A stretch of DNA of 64,000 nucleotides, taken from an uncultured Chitinophagaceae bacterium. Lineage in GTDB: Bacteria; Bacteroidota; Bacteroidia; Chitinophagales; Chitinophagaceae. Made by a program: the position numbers and the translations under genes. Shown in pieces: positions 40,329 to 48,582 of this stretch. The stretch is from positions 101,116 to 165,115 of the forward strand of contig CALCII010000010.1 of NCBI GenBank assembly GCA_937907395.1, in the 5' to 3' direction. The notes below the pieces were generated by a model. That model ran no database searches, was not told the origin of the DNA, and was given only the letters and a program-made list of their open reading frames with translations. The first letter of the stretch is position 1, and each line of letters begins with the position of its first letter.

Positions 40329-42008
40329 ATGGCCAATAAATTATTTCGTACAAAAAAAATTGATTCCATTTTAGCAGAAGGGGCAGAAGATGTGCATGGA
40401 GACGGCGGTTTGCACAAAGTACTCAACGTAAAGGATCTTACTTTTCTGGGGATTGCTGCGGTTATTGGCGCTGGTATCTTTTCTACGATTGGATCGGCCG
40501 CATTTCATGGAGGCCCCGGCGTTTCCATCTTATTTATCATTACAGCCATTACCTGTGGCTTTTCTGCTCTTTGTTATGCAGAATTTGCCAGCAGGATACC
40601 TGTAAGCGGAAGTGCATATACCTATGCATATGTAAGCTTTGGAGAACTCATTGCCTGGATTATTGGATGGGCCCTGATTCTGGAATATGCAATTGGAAAT
40701 ATTGTAGTAGCCATCAGTTGGAGCAGCTATTTCAACAACCTGCTGCAAGGTTTGAATATTCACTTGCCTTATTGGTTAACCACAAATTCCGGTGCTGCTG
40801 GTGATGCACTTAAATTAGTAAACGCAGAGATTGCGAAAGGGGTTGCTGTCACACCCGATATGCAAACGATTATCAATGGTTTTAACAATGCTCCTGATAT
40901 TGCCGGACATAAACTCTTTTTAAACATTCCTGCCTTTCTGATTGTTGCGTTTATTACATGGCTCACGTTTGTTGGAATGAAGGAAAGTAAAAAAAGCGCC
41001 AATGCGATGGTGGTGTTTAAATTGATTGTGATTGTATTTGTCATCATCATGGGCTTCTTTTATGTTAATACAAACAACTGGAACCCTTTTATGCCGAATG
41101 GCTTTACCGGAGTATTGCAGGGGGTGAGTGCTGTATTTTATGCATACATTGGTTTTGATGCCATCAGCACAACTGCAGAAGAATGTGAAAATCCGCAACG
41201 GGATTTGCCAAGAGGAATGATGTATGCCTTATTGATATGCACAGTACTCTACATATTAATTGCATTGGTTTTAACCGGCATGGTTCATTATAGTGAATTG
41301 AAAGTTGATGATCCTTTGGCTTATGTATTTGATAAACTCAACCTCAAATGGATCGGTTATATCATCAGCATCAGTGCTGTGGTGGCTACAACCAGTGTAT
41401 TGCTGGTGTTTCAGCTGGGACAGCCCCGTATCTGGATGACCATGAGCCGTGATGGTTTATTACCCAAACGGTTTTCAAAAATTCATCCAAAGTATAAAAC
41501 ACCTGCATTTGCAAGTATTATTACAGGCTTGCTGGTGGGTATTCCTTCTTTGTTTCTTCCTTCTGCAATCATGACCGACCTTACCAGTATTGGTACCTTA
41601 TTTGCATTTGTATTGGTTTGTCTGGGAGTGCTCTTTTTGCCCAACCTTGGAAAAGAAGGTGGTGGCAAATTCAAGTTGCCTTATATAAATGGTCAATTCA
41701 TTGTCCCTGTGTTGTTATTACTCTTTGTGTTTTTGTTCCGTGAGCGTTTGTTGGCATCTGTAACCAATCTTGCCAATGAGAACCATCAGGAAATCCTGTT
41801 CCTCTTATTCATTATCATAGCAACTGTTATTTCGGTTCTTACGTTTATGCGTAAGTATTCACTTATTCCAATTCTGGGTGCATTGAGTTGTTTGTACCTG
41901 ATGATTGAAATACCACTGAACAGCTGGCTATGGTTCTTTGTTTGGATGGCAGCAGGTTTGCTTATTTATTTCTTCTATGGTTACCGGAAAAGCAAACTGG
42001 CCAGATAA
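40329..42008 (+). CDS. APC-superfamily amino acid permease (cationic amino acid transporter-like)
   Basis: A 559-residue inner-membrane protein with about 13-14 hydrophobic segments. The first helix pair carries FLGIAAVIGAGIFSTIGSAAFHGGPGVSILFIITA (read in parts), the substrate-binding unwound helix of APC transporters. Another key segment is GVSAVFYAYIGFDAISTTAEECENPQRDLPRGM (read in parts), typical of the CAT/YfnA-like group. Amino acid uptake is therefore expected; which amino acid cannot be said. An inserted hydrophilic loop (about residues 155-200) separates two early helices. It lies upstream of mgsA on the same strand (about 40 bases). Confidence 0.88.
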   Translation: MANKLFRTKKIDSILAEGAEDVHGDGGLHKVLNVKDLTFLGIAAVIGAGIFSTIGSAAFHGGPGVSILFIITAITCGFSALCYAEFASRIPVSGSAYTYAYVSFGELIAWIIGWALILEYAIGNIVVAISWSSYFNNLLQGLNIHLPYWLTTNSGAAGDALKLVNAEIAKGVAVTPDMQTIINGFNNAPDIAGHKLFLNIPAFLIVAFITWLTFVGMKESKKSANAMVVFKLIVIVFVIIMGFFYVNTNNWNPFMPNGFTGVLQGVSAVFYAYIGFDAISTTAEECENPQRDLPRGMMYALLICTVLYILIALVLTGMVHYSELKVDDPLAYVFDKLNLKWIGYIISISAVVATTSVLLVFQLGQPRIWMTMSRDGLLPKRFSKIHPKYKTPAFASIITGLLVGIPSLFLPSAIMTDLTSIGTLFAFVLVCLGVLFLPNLGKEGGGKFKLPYINGQFIVPVLLLLFVFLFRERLLASVTNLANENHQEILFLLFIIIATVISVLTFMRKYSLIPILGALSCLYLMIEIPLNSWLWFFVWMAAGLLIYFFYGYRKSKLAR

Positions 42009-42048
42009 TAAATAGTGATTCATTCCTTCATTCATTCAATCATTGATT

Positions 42049-42498
42049 ATGCAGATTCGGAAATTAAGTAGTAAGAAAAGGATCGCCCTGGTGGCGCATG
42101 ACAACAAGAAAAAGGATATCATTGATTGGGCTTATTACAATCGTGCAGCATTGGCACAACATGAGCTGATGGCCACAGGAACCACAGGTAAGCTATTGCA
42201 GGAAAAGCTGGGACAACCGGTGCAACAGTTGCTCAGCGGGCCATTAGGAGGCGATCAGCAAATTGGGGCACTGATAGCCGAAGGTAAAGTGGATGTGCTC
42301 ATTTTTTTCTGGGATCCCATGGAAGCACAGCCACACGACCCGGATGTGAAAGCATTGCTTCGGTTGGCCGTAACCTGGAATATTCCCACTGCCTGCGACA
42401 GGGCTACAGCCGATTTTATCTTTACTTCTCCCTTTATTATCAATGAATATGATTGCAGCGTGGAAGATTATTCTCAATATCTGAAACGGAAATTGTGA
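42049..42498 (+). CDS. mgsA: Methylglyoxal synthase
   Basis: A 149-residue enzyme converting dihydroxyacetone phosphate to methylglyoxal and phosphate, a bypass that relieves sugar-phosphate stress. The phosphate site and catalytic Asp are in LSGPLGGDQQIGALI, the conserved His in PHDPDVKALLRLA and the closing motif in CDRATADFIF. The usual CNRATAD Asn is Asp here. I use the ATG at 42049 rather than the TTG two codons earlier. Cytoplasmic. Confidence 0.93.
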   Translation: MQIRKLSSKKRIALVAHDNKKKDIIDWAYYNRAALAQHELMATGTTGKLLQEKLGQPVQQLLSGPLGGDQQIGALIAEGKVDVLIFFWDPMEAQPHDPDVKALLRLAVTWNIPTACDRATADFIFTSPFIINEYDCSVEDYSQYLKRKL

Positions 42499-42581
42499 TC
42501 CTGCTTGTGCAAAAAAGTACTTGCAAAAGCTGGTTTTAGGTTGTAACTTAATAGGAGATTTATAACCTTAAACTTGCTATT

Positions 42582-43049
42582 ATGAACTTCATACAACGCC
42601 TTGAAAGATGGGGAGATTCCCATCATCCTCACTGGCTCGACTTTATACGTATTGCACTGGGCACTATTTTAACGATAAAGGGCATACAGTTTATCAATAA
42701 TATGCAGCCTCTCACCGAGATGATGGCTTCCGGAAAACTTACGGGTACTGCCGGGATCGGCATATTTGCCCATTATATTGTATTTGCTCACTTATTAGGA
42801 GGCATTATGATTGCCTTTGGATTATTAACCCGTTCTGCAGCGATTGCCCAGATACCCATACTGCTCGGTGCCGTTTTCTTTGTGAATTTTTCAGGCGGAT
42901 TGTTTCAGACTCATTCCGAGTTATGGTTGTCGATCATCATTCTTATGTTGCTCATTCTTTTTGCAATTGAAGGAAGTGGCAAACTGAGTTTTGATGAATG
43001 GATGCGCACACATTCCGATGAACGTCCGCATAAACACAAATGGGAATAA
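42582..43049 (+). CDS. DoxX family membrane protein
   Basis: A 155-residue inner-membrane protein with four hydrophobic segments (about residues 20-36, 62-82, 88-105, 113-130). It matches the DoxX-like family (FIRIALGTILTIKGIQFINN, then IVFAHLLGGIMIAFGLLTRSAA, read in parts). The family is diverse and mostly uncharacterised; some members take part in thiosulfate or redox chemistry. The charged, His-rich tail (THSDERPHKHKWE) is on the cytoplasmic side by simple charge rule. The downstream inverted repeat at 43072 may end its transcript. Confidence 0.82.
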   Translation: MNFIQRLERWGDSHHPHWLDFIRIALGTILTIKGIQFINNMQPLTEMMASGKLTGTAGIGIFAHYIVFAHLLGGIMIAFGLLTRSAAIAQIPILLGAVFFVNFSGGLFQTHSELWLSIIILMLLILFAIEGSGKLSFDEWMRTHSDERPHKHKWE

Positions 43050-43071
43050 ACATTGCCAGATATTTATAACT

Positions 43072-43105
43072 GATGCCGGCATATTTGCCGGCATCATTAT
43101 TTTTG
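43072..43105 (+). promoter_or_regulatory. Hairpin plus overlapping -7 element (43098-43105 TATTTTTG)
   Basis: A perfect 10-bp inverted repeat GATGCCGGCA (43072-43081) / TGCCGGCATC (43086-43095) with a 4-base loop is followed by ATTATTTTTG. The same T-rich stretch forms a -7 element ending four bases before the next ATG (43110). It looks like a terminator for DoxX fused to the promoter of the Smr gene. Confidence 0.6.
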
Positions 43106-43109
43106 CACT

Positions 43110-44129
43110 ATGAAATTTCAGATAGGCGATAAGGTATTACTGATTCATTCGAATGAAGAAGGTGAAGTGGTGGATATCATTAATAAAAAAATGGTAACGG
43201 TAGATGTTGGTGGCGTTCAGTTCCCTGTGTATGCAGACCAGATTGAGTTTCCTTATTATAAACGCTTTACCGAAAAGAAGACGATTCCAGTAAAGCCTAA
43301 ACTGTTTGTAGACAATGTGAAGAAAGAAAAGAATGTAATCAAGGGGTACAAAGTAGGAGAAGGAATCTGGTTGTCTTTTTTACCTGTTTTTGATAAGGAT
43401 GTGTTTGATGATGATATCGTAGATTACTTCCGGATATACCTCGTAAATAATACAGATACCACATTTAAGTTTAAATACGACCTGGTGGTTGACGGAACCA
43501 GTTCGTTTCACCTGGACAATGATTTATTTCCCTTCAGCGATTTTTATATTCATGATGTGCCATTTGATGACCTGAACGACTCTCCCCGTTTTGAGTTTGA
43601 ATTCTCATTAAAAGAACCGCAAAAAGGAAAAGCATCTTATTACGAAACAGCATTAAAAATAAAACCCAAACAACTCTTTCAGCGTATTGAGGAATTACAA
43701 TTGAAGCAGGAGGCAAATTTCTCGTATATATTAATGGAGCATTATCCCGATAAACAGGAAACGGAATCCTTCGATATGAGCAAACTGGCATCCGCTGGCT
43801 TTAAAGTGTACAATGCTTCTGAAGCAAAAAAGCATGTACCATCGCCACGTTCTGTTTTGGATCTGCACATTGAAAAGATCACGAATAACTGGCGTGGACT
43901 GAGTAATTATGAAATTCTTTCCATACAATTAAAAGAATTTGAGCGGTTTTATGAATCAGCAGTTCATCATTTGCAGCCCAGCCTCATTGTTATACATGGA
44001 GTGGGGGAAGGTGTTTTGAAAGATGAAATACATGAACTTCTGCGGCATAAATCTGAAGTAAAATCCTTTGTAAATCAATATCATCCACTGTACGGATACG
44101 GCGCTACAGAGATTTATTTCCAGTATTAA
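43110..44129 (+). CDS. DUF2027 / Smr domain protein
   Basis: A 339-residue protein. The N-terminal about 60 residues (KFQIGDKVLLIHSNEEGEVVDI...FPVYADQIEF) are a small SH3-like DUF2027 domain. A middle part follows, then a C-terminal Smr domain with LDLH (about 250-253) and HGVGEGVLKDEIHELL. Smr domains nick or bind DNA or act as RNA endonucleases in other families (MutS2, SMR). In MutS2 the LDLH and HGxG motifs are needed for activity. The specific role of this Bacteroidota combination is unknown. The gene directly precedes rnpB. The mRNA is probably leaderless. Confidence 0.83.
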   Translation: MKFQIGDKVLLIHSNEEGEVVDIINKKMVTVDVGGVQFPVYADQIEFPYYKRFTEKKTIPVKPKLFVDNVKKEKNVIKGYKVGEGIWLSFLPVFDKDVFDDDIVDYFRIYLVNNTDTTFKFKYDLVVDGTSSFHLDNDLFPFSDFYIHDVPFDDLNDSPRFEFEFSLKEPQKGKASYYETALKIKPKQLFQRIEELQLKQEANFSYILMEHYPDKQETESFDMSKLASAGFKVYNASEAKKHVPSPRSVLDLHIEKITNNWRGLSNYEILSIQLKEFERFYESAVHHLQPSLIVIHGVGEGVLKDEIHELLRHKSEVKSFVNQYHPLYGYGATEIYFQY

Positions 44130-44152
44130 CTAACAGATTGATTAATTTTACA

Positions 44153-44566
44153 ACGGCTGCAAGGCTGGCTATCGCTTATACGCATCTGGCGTATAGGAGG
44201 AAAGTCTGGACAGTACAGAGCAACGCACCGGTGAAGAGCCGGGTTCCGGGTGCAAATCCGGAAACAGAAAGTGCCACAGAAAATTACCGTCTGCCCACGC
44301 AGTGGGCAGATAAGGGTGAAAACGTGAGGTAAGAGCTCACGGCTTTGAGTGGTAACATTCATTGCGGGTAAACCTTGCGTACTGAAATGCCATGTATATC
44401 CCACTTTGTACTCCGGTACATAATAACCGGCTCGGTTATGATTGCGCAAGCAATGGAGGGAAGGGTAGGCAGATGGATTCCGGTGAGTAATTGCCGGAAC
44501 AGATAAATGATAGCCTCGTTCTCTTTCGGGAATCAGACAGAATCCGGCTTACAACTTTGCAGTACA
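44153..44566 (+). ncRNA. rnpB: RNase P RNA (rnpB)
   Basis: About 410 bases with the conserved parts of bacterial RNase P RNA. The 5' P4 strand region is GGAGGAAAGTCTGGAC (44197-44212), followed by CAGAGCAACGCACC. The central GGGTGAAAACGTGAGGTAAGAGC, read in parts, follows, and the 3' P4 side is ACAGAATCCGGCTTACA. The ends CTGCAAGG (44157-44164) and CTTTGCAG (44555-44562) form P1. The RNA is the catalytic part of the enzyme that matures tRNA 5' ends. A near-match -7 sequence (TAATTTTA, 44143-44150) lies just upstream and an intrinsic terminator downstream. Confidence 0.95.
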
Positions 44567-44569
44567 ACA

Positions 44570-44599
44570 CGGGCTCCATTTATGGGGCCCGCTCTTTTT
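44570..44599 (+). terminator. rnpB intrinsic terminator
   Basis: CGGGCTCC (44570-44577) pairs with GGGGCCCG (44584-44591) with one G-T pair, loop ATTTAT, then CTCTTTTT. It overlaps the stop codon of the convergent DinB gene by two bases. Confidence 0.88.
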
Positions 44600-45107
44600 A
44601 AAGGTATCGTTCTTCTAAGATCCGTTTGTGATGAATAAAATGTCCCACAATAATAAATCCTGTTGATTTAACTGATAGCATGTGGTCATTCACTTTGCCC
44701 TTTGTATTTAATTCCTCTTCGGTAAGTTTTGAATATAAAAACTCAGTGCTCTTACGTACTGCCTTAAACTCAGCAATCAATTCTTTCAGCGACACACGGG
44801 ATACATCGGCAGCTTTAGCAAATTCATTTTCGTCAAAAGATGTTAAGGGAGAACTTGCTTTCCGTACAATCCATAATGCCCGATGTGCAAAAATGCGTTC
44901 AGTATCTGTCATGTGCTGCACCAACTGCTTAATGGTCCATTTGCCGGGAGCATAGGCATAATCTGCTTTTGCCTCTGGCAATGTATCCAGAAAAGCTTCA
45001 AGGATTGGCCATTGATTTTTTAATGCTTCCTGTAAATCATCTTCAGGTACACTCATGATATAGTGCGAACTGAATAAAGAATAATCACTTGGATTCGGCT
45101 TTGCCAT
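44598..45107 (-). CDS. DinB family protein (putative metal-dependent hydrolase/transferase)
   Basis: A 169-residue four-helix-bundle protein of the DinB/YfiT superfamily. The three metal-binding His are present: IKQLVQHMTDTERIF (first His) and FIIVGHFIHHKRILEERYL (two more). Members include thiol transferases (bacillithiol- or mycothiol-dependent); no substrate can be named here. Its 3' end coincides with the rnpB terminator. A -7 element (TATTTTTG) lies 23 bases before the ATG. Confidence 0.88.
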   Translation of the reverse strand: MAKPNPSDYSLFSSHYIMSVPEDDLQEALKNQWPILEAFLDTLPEAKADYAYAPGKWTIKQLVQHMTDTERIFAHRALWIVRKASSPLTSFDENEFAKAADVSRVSLKELIAEFKAVRKSTEFLYSKLTEEELNTKGKVNDHMLSVKSTGFIIVGHFIHHKRILEERYL

Positions 45108-45129
45108 ATTGGTCGGTTTTCAGACTAAT

Positions 45130-45137
45130 CAAAAATA
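45130..45137 (-). promoter_or_regulatory. DinB gene promoter -7 element TATTTTTG
   Basis: A TAnnTTTG match on the minus strand between the upstream terminator (45176-45206) and the DinB ATG at 45107. Confidence 0.6.
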
Positions 45138-45175
45138 CAGTTTTCCGAAATGACACAATTTTTCGTTTTGAAAAT

Positions 45176-45206
45176 AAAAATCCCGGAGTTCGTTCTCCGG
45201 GATTTT
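45176..45206 (-). terminator. Subtilase gene terminator
   Basis: A perfect 8-bp stem TCCCGGAG (45181-45188) / CTCCGGGA (45195-45202), extended by A-T pairs. On the minus strand it is followed by TTTTTATTTT, five bases after the subtilase stop. Confidence 0.88.
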
Positions 45207-45211
45207 ATAAT

Positions 45212-46918
45212 TTATCCTTTTTTAGTCGCTTTCATTTTTGGCTTTGGTTTGGGCAAAGGTTTTGTAGCCGGTGCAACTGTTAATTTGCGTTCGCCTTTCA
45301 GTGTGGCAGCAATTTTTACAGATTCATAGGCATTTATAATACCACCTGTTCTGCTGAAATCACCAAACTGATACTGCTCATCAGTACCCGGCTTCTTGGT
45401 TTCTGTATTCGGATTTTGGGCACCTTTCTCGATACAGTATTTGATCTGTTCGGCAGAAAGGGTTGGAAAGTAAGATAATAACAAGGCTCCTAAGCCGGCT
45501 ACCACCGGGCTGGCCATACTGGTTCCCTGTAAGAAGCCATAGGTTGTTCCGCCAGGAAGGGTAGAGTAAATTTTTACACCAGGGGCAAACACATCTACTT
45601 CTTTCTTACCATAGTTAGAAAAGCTGGCAGCAAAACCACCAATCTTAGGATCACCACTGGCACCTACAGTAATGAAGTTTGTTGCACGTTGTTTTGTATC
45701 GGCAAAAATGGGATTGGGATAGTTTTCTGTACTATCAACATTCTTTGCATCATTACCGGCAGCATGAACAACCAATACCCCTTTGCTTTGTGCATAACGG
45801 ATGGCATCATCCACCCACTTTTTCTGTGGAGAGAAGCTTTTGCCAAAACTCATATTGATGATTTTAGCTCCGTTGTCAACTGCATAACGAATAGCCAATG
45901 CAATGTCTTTATCATGCTCATCACCATCAGGTACCGCCCTGATCACCATGATACGTACATTATCTGCCACACCATTCATGCCCAATCCATTGTTTCTTGC
46001 AGCAGCAATAATACCGGCAACATGCGTTCCATGCATTGGCGTGCCAGCCATTACATCATTGTTACCATAAAAACGATCATTGAAATCATTATAATTGTCT
46101 TTTACAATATCACCACGGTAATTTTTAGGAGGATTGTCAACTGCTTCTGCTTTTTTCTCTTCGCCCTGGTAATAAGTTGTAAACTCAGACATGATAAATC
46201 CATTGGTAGAACCCATCATATCAAATCCCTTAAACAAGGCAAACATGGTGGATTTAGCATCTGACTCTTTTGAATTAGAAGGTTTAAATGAAGCAAGATC
46301 ATTACCAGTGTATTCAGGTTTGAATTTTTCTTTCAGCAATGAATCGGCAGCACCCGCCTTTTTATACAGATTGCGCAGAAACAACAGGTTTGCCTGGGCG
46401 TCTGTTGCACTACCTTCAATAGCTTCTTTTGATTTTACAAAAAGACGGTATTCTTCTTTGTCTTTTGCATTTAACGTGCTTTCGTCGGTAACATTGGCAT
46501 ATTTACTTTTCAATGCATGATATACCCTCGCAGCTTCGTATGAATCTTCATTCACATTCTTCCCATCTTTTCCACCAATAAAATTCCAGCCATAAATGTC
46601 ATCTACATATCCATTATGATCATCATCAATACCATTTCCGGGAATTTCTTTGGGATTACGCCACAGAATAGGTTTCAGGTCTTCATGAAGTGTGTCAATA
46701 CCGCTATCAATAACAGCAACAATAACGGTGGTGCTTTTACGGTTTTTCAAAAACTCGTAAGCCTGTTCCAGGCTGATGCCATAAATTCCATCTTTGTTTT
46801 GATCCTTCAGGTGCCAGCCTTTGAATTCATCATCCTTTGAACTGGTTTGTGCCCAGGAGGCAGACGCTGTAATCAAAAGGGTAAGAAGAAATAAACCCGC
46901 TTTTTTCAAATTCATCAT
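45212..46918 (-). CDS. Secreted S8 family serine peptidase (subtilase)
   Basis: A 568-residue exported protease (signal peptide ending ASASWAQ at about residue 24). The catalytic triad is complete: Asp about 71 in VIAVIDSGID, His about 296 in MHGTHVAGIIAA, Ser about 467 in GTSMASPVVAGLGALL. The oxyanion Asn is in VLVVHAAGNDAKN. Asp and His are separated by about 225 residues because a charged helical insertion (about residues 115-270) interrupts the fold. The tail is rich in Pro/Lys (PLPKPKPKMKATKKG) and lacks a T9SS sorting domain, so export to the periplasm by Sec is likeliest. Confidence 0.92.
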   Translation of the reverse strand: MMNLKKAGLFLLTLLITASASWAQTSSKDDEFKGWHLKDQNKDGIYGISLEQAYEFLKNRKSTTVIVAVIDSGIDTLHEDLKPILWRNPKEIPGNGIDDDHNGYVDDIYGWNFIGGKDGKNVNEDSYEAARVYHALKSKYANVTDESTLNAKDKEEYRLFVKSKEAIEGSATDAQANLLFLRNLYKKAGAADSLLKEKFKPEYTGNDLASFKPSNSKESDAKSTMFALFKGFDMMGSTNGFIMSEFTTYYQGEEKKAEAVDNPPKNYRGDIVKDNYNDFNDRFYGNNDVMAGTPMHGTHVAGIIAAARNNGLGMNGVADNVRIMVIRAVPDGDEHDKDIALAIRYAVDNGAKIINMSFGKSFSPQKKWVDDAIRYAQSKGVLVVHAAGNDAKNVDSTENYPNPIFADTKQRATNFITVGASGDPKIGGFAASFSNYGKKEVDVFAPGVKIYSTLPGGTTYGFLQGTSMASPVVAGLGALLLSYFPTLSAEQIKYCIEKGAQNPNTETKKPGTDEQYQFGDFSRTGGIINAYESVKIAATLKGERKLTVAPATKPLPKPKPKMKATKKG

Positions 46919-46996
46919 ACGTATTTAATTGTAATTGTAAAGTTCTGTGAGTTAATAAATGGGGATATACCGTTTTCCCACATTTAACAATTTTAT

Positions 46997-48526
46997 TTAA
47001 ATATCAAACTTGATCCCCTGCGCCAGCGGAAGCTGGGTAGAATAGTTAATGGTATTTGTTTGACGGCGCATATAGTTTTTCCATGCATCACTTCCACTTT
47101 CCCTTCCACCGCCGGTTTCCTTTTCACCGCCAAAAGCACCACCAATTTCGGCACCGCTGGTTCCTATATTCACATTGGCAATGCCACAATCACTTCCAGC
47201 TGTTGACAGGAAGGCTTCGGCTTCACGAAGATTTAATGTCATAATAGAAGAGGAGAGTCCCTGTGGCACACCGTTCTGTATAGCAATTGCTTCTTCGATC
47301 GTGGTATACTTCAGCAAATACAGAATGGGAGCAAAGGTTTCATGTTGCACAATACTGTAATGTGGTTGCACTTCGGCAATACATGGTTTCACATAACAAC
47401 CACTTTCGTATCCGGCTCCTTCTAAAACTTCACCATCAATCAGGAATGTTCCGCCTTCTTCTTTACATTTTTTTACAGATTGTACATAGGCAGCAACAGC
47501 ATCTTTATCAATCAATGGCCCCACATGATTTTTTTCATCCAATGGGTCGCCTATGCTTAACTGTGAGTATGCTGCCACCAGCTTTTGCTTCACCGTTTCA
47601 TAAATACTTTCATGAATAATTAACCGGCGGGTTGTTGTACAACGCTGACCTGCCGTTCCAACAGCACCAAACACTGCACCACGGATTGCAATATTCAGGT
47701 CTGCATGTTGTGAAATGATGATTGCATTGTTACCCCCTAATTCCAATAAACTTCTGCCCAACCTTTGGCCAACTGCTGCGGCTACTGCTTTTCCCATACG
47801 TGTGCTTCCGGTAGCAGATACCAAAGGAATACGGGTATCATTGCTCAGCCATTCGCCTACATCACGTCCGCCAATTACTAAATTGCTGACACCTTCCGGC
47901 ACATTATTTTTTGCAAACACTTCTGAAATGATTTGCTGACAGGCAACACCACACAAAGGGGTTTTTTCACTTGGTTTCCAGATGCACACATCTCCACATA
48001 CCCACGCAAGCATGGTATTCCAGCTCCACACCGCAACCGGAAAATTGAATGCAGAAATGATTCCAACTATTCCCAACGGATGCCATTGTTCATACATGCG
48101 ATGAAAAGGGCGTTCACTATGCATGGTTAATCCATGGAGCTGACGGGAAAGGCCAACCGCAAAATCACAGATGTCAATCATTTCCTGCACTTCGCCGTAT
48201 CCTTCCTGTAAACTCTTACCCATTTCATACGAAACCAGTTTGCCCAATGGTTCTTTCTTTGCCCTCAATGCTTCACCAATCTGGCGTACAATTTCCCCTC
48301 TTTTGGGTGCAGGCCATAAGCGCCATTCTTTAAAAGCAGCTTCAGCTTTGGCAATAACAGCTTCATAAGATGCCTCATCGGCACCGGTAACAGAAGCAAT
48401 CTGTTTATTATCAACCGGTGAAGAAGAAACAATTGTTTCTCCTTTGGAAGAATGCCATTGGGTTCCGGTAGAAACACCGGCATTCTGTTCTTTAATGTGG
48501 AGTTGGCTAAGCAAATCGTTGATCAT
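46997..48526 (-). CDS. Aldehyde dehydrogenase, ALDH7 / piperideine-6-carboxylate dehydrogenase type
   Basis: A 509-residue NAD-dependent dehydrogenase. The catalytic Cys is in GTAGQRCTTTRR (about residue 296) and the general base Glu in LLELGGNNAI. NAD-binding WKPSEKTPL and the long FNFPVAVWSWN segment match the ALDH7A1/AmaB branch, which oxidises alpha-aminoadipic semialdehyde in lysine catabolism. Substrate assignment is by resemblance only. Cytoplasmic, monocistronic. A near-match -7 element (GAACTTTG) lies just upstream of the ATG. Confidence 0.9.
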   Translation of the reverse strand: MINDLLSQLHIKEQNAGVSTGTQWHSSKGETIVSSSPVDNKQIASVTGADEASYEAVIAKAEAAFKEWRLWPAPKRGEIVRQIGEALRAKKEPLGKLVSYEMGKSLQEGYGEVQEMIDICDFAVGLSRQLHGLTMHSERPFHRMYEQWHPLGIVGIISAFNFPVAVWSWNTMLAWVCGDVCIWKPSEKTPLCGVACQQIISEVFAKNNVPEGVSNLVIGGRDVGEWLSNDTRIPLVSATGSTRMGKAVAAAVGQRLGRSLLELGGNNAIIISQHADLNIAIRGAVFGAVGTAGQRCTTTRRLIIHESIYETVKQKLVAAYSQLSIGDPLDEKNHVGPLIDKDAVAAYVQSVKKCKEEGGTFLIDGEVLEGAGYESGCYVKPCIAEVQPHYSIVQHETFAPILYLLKYTTIEEAIAIQNGVPQGLSSSIMTLNLREAEAFLSTAGSDCGIANVNIGTSGAEIGGAFGGEKETGGGRESGSDAWKNYMRRQTNTINYSTQLPLAQGIKFDI

Positions 48527-48582
48527 CGTTTTTTATTTATAGGCTGCAAAGTTCCTGAAAAGATTGGTTACCGCAGCAATTA

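Noticed and set aside
44138..44449. ORFs on both strands in the region after the Smr gene
   Set aside because: The region is RNase P RNA with a clear P4 core and terminator, so the short ORFs are accidental.
45689..46264. 191-residue plus-strand ORF inside the subtilase gene
   Set aside because: Antisense shadow; Ile/Cys/His-rich composition is the complement of the coding sequence.
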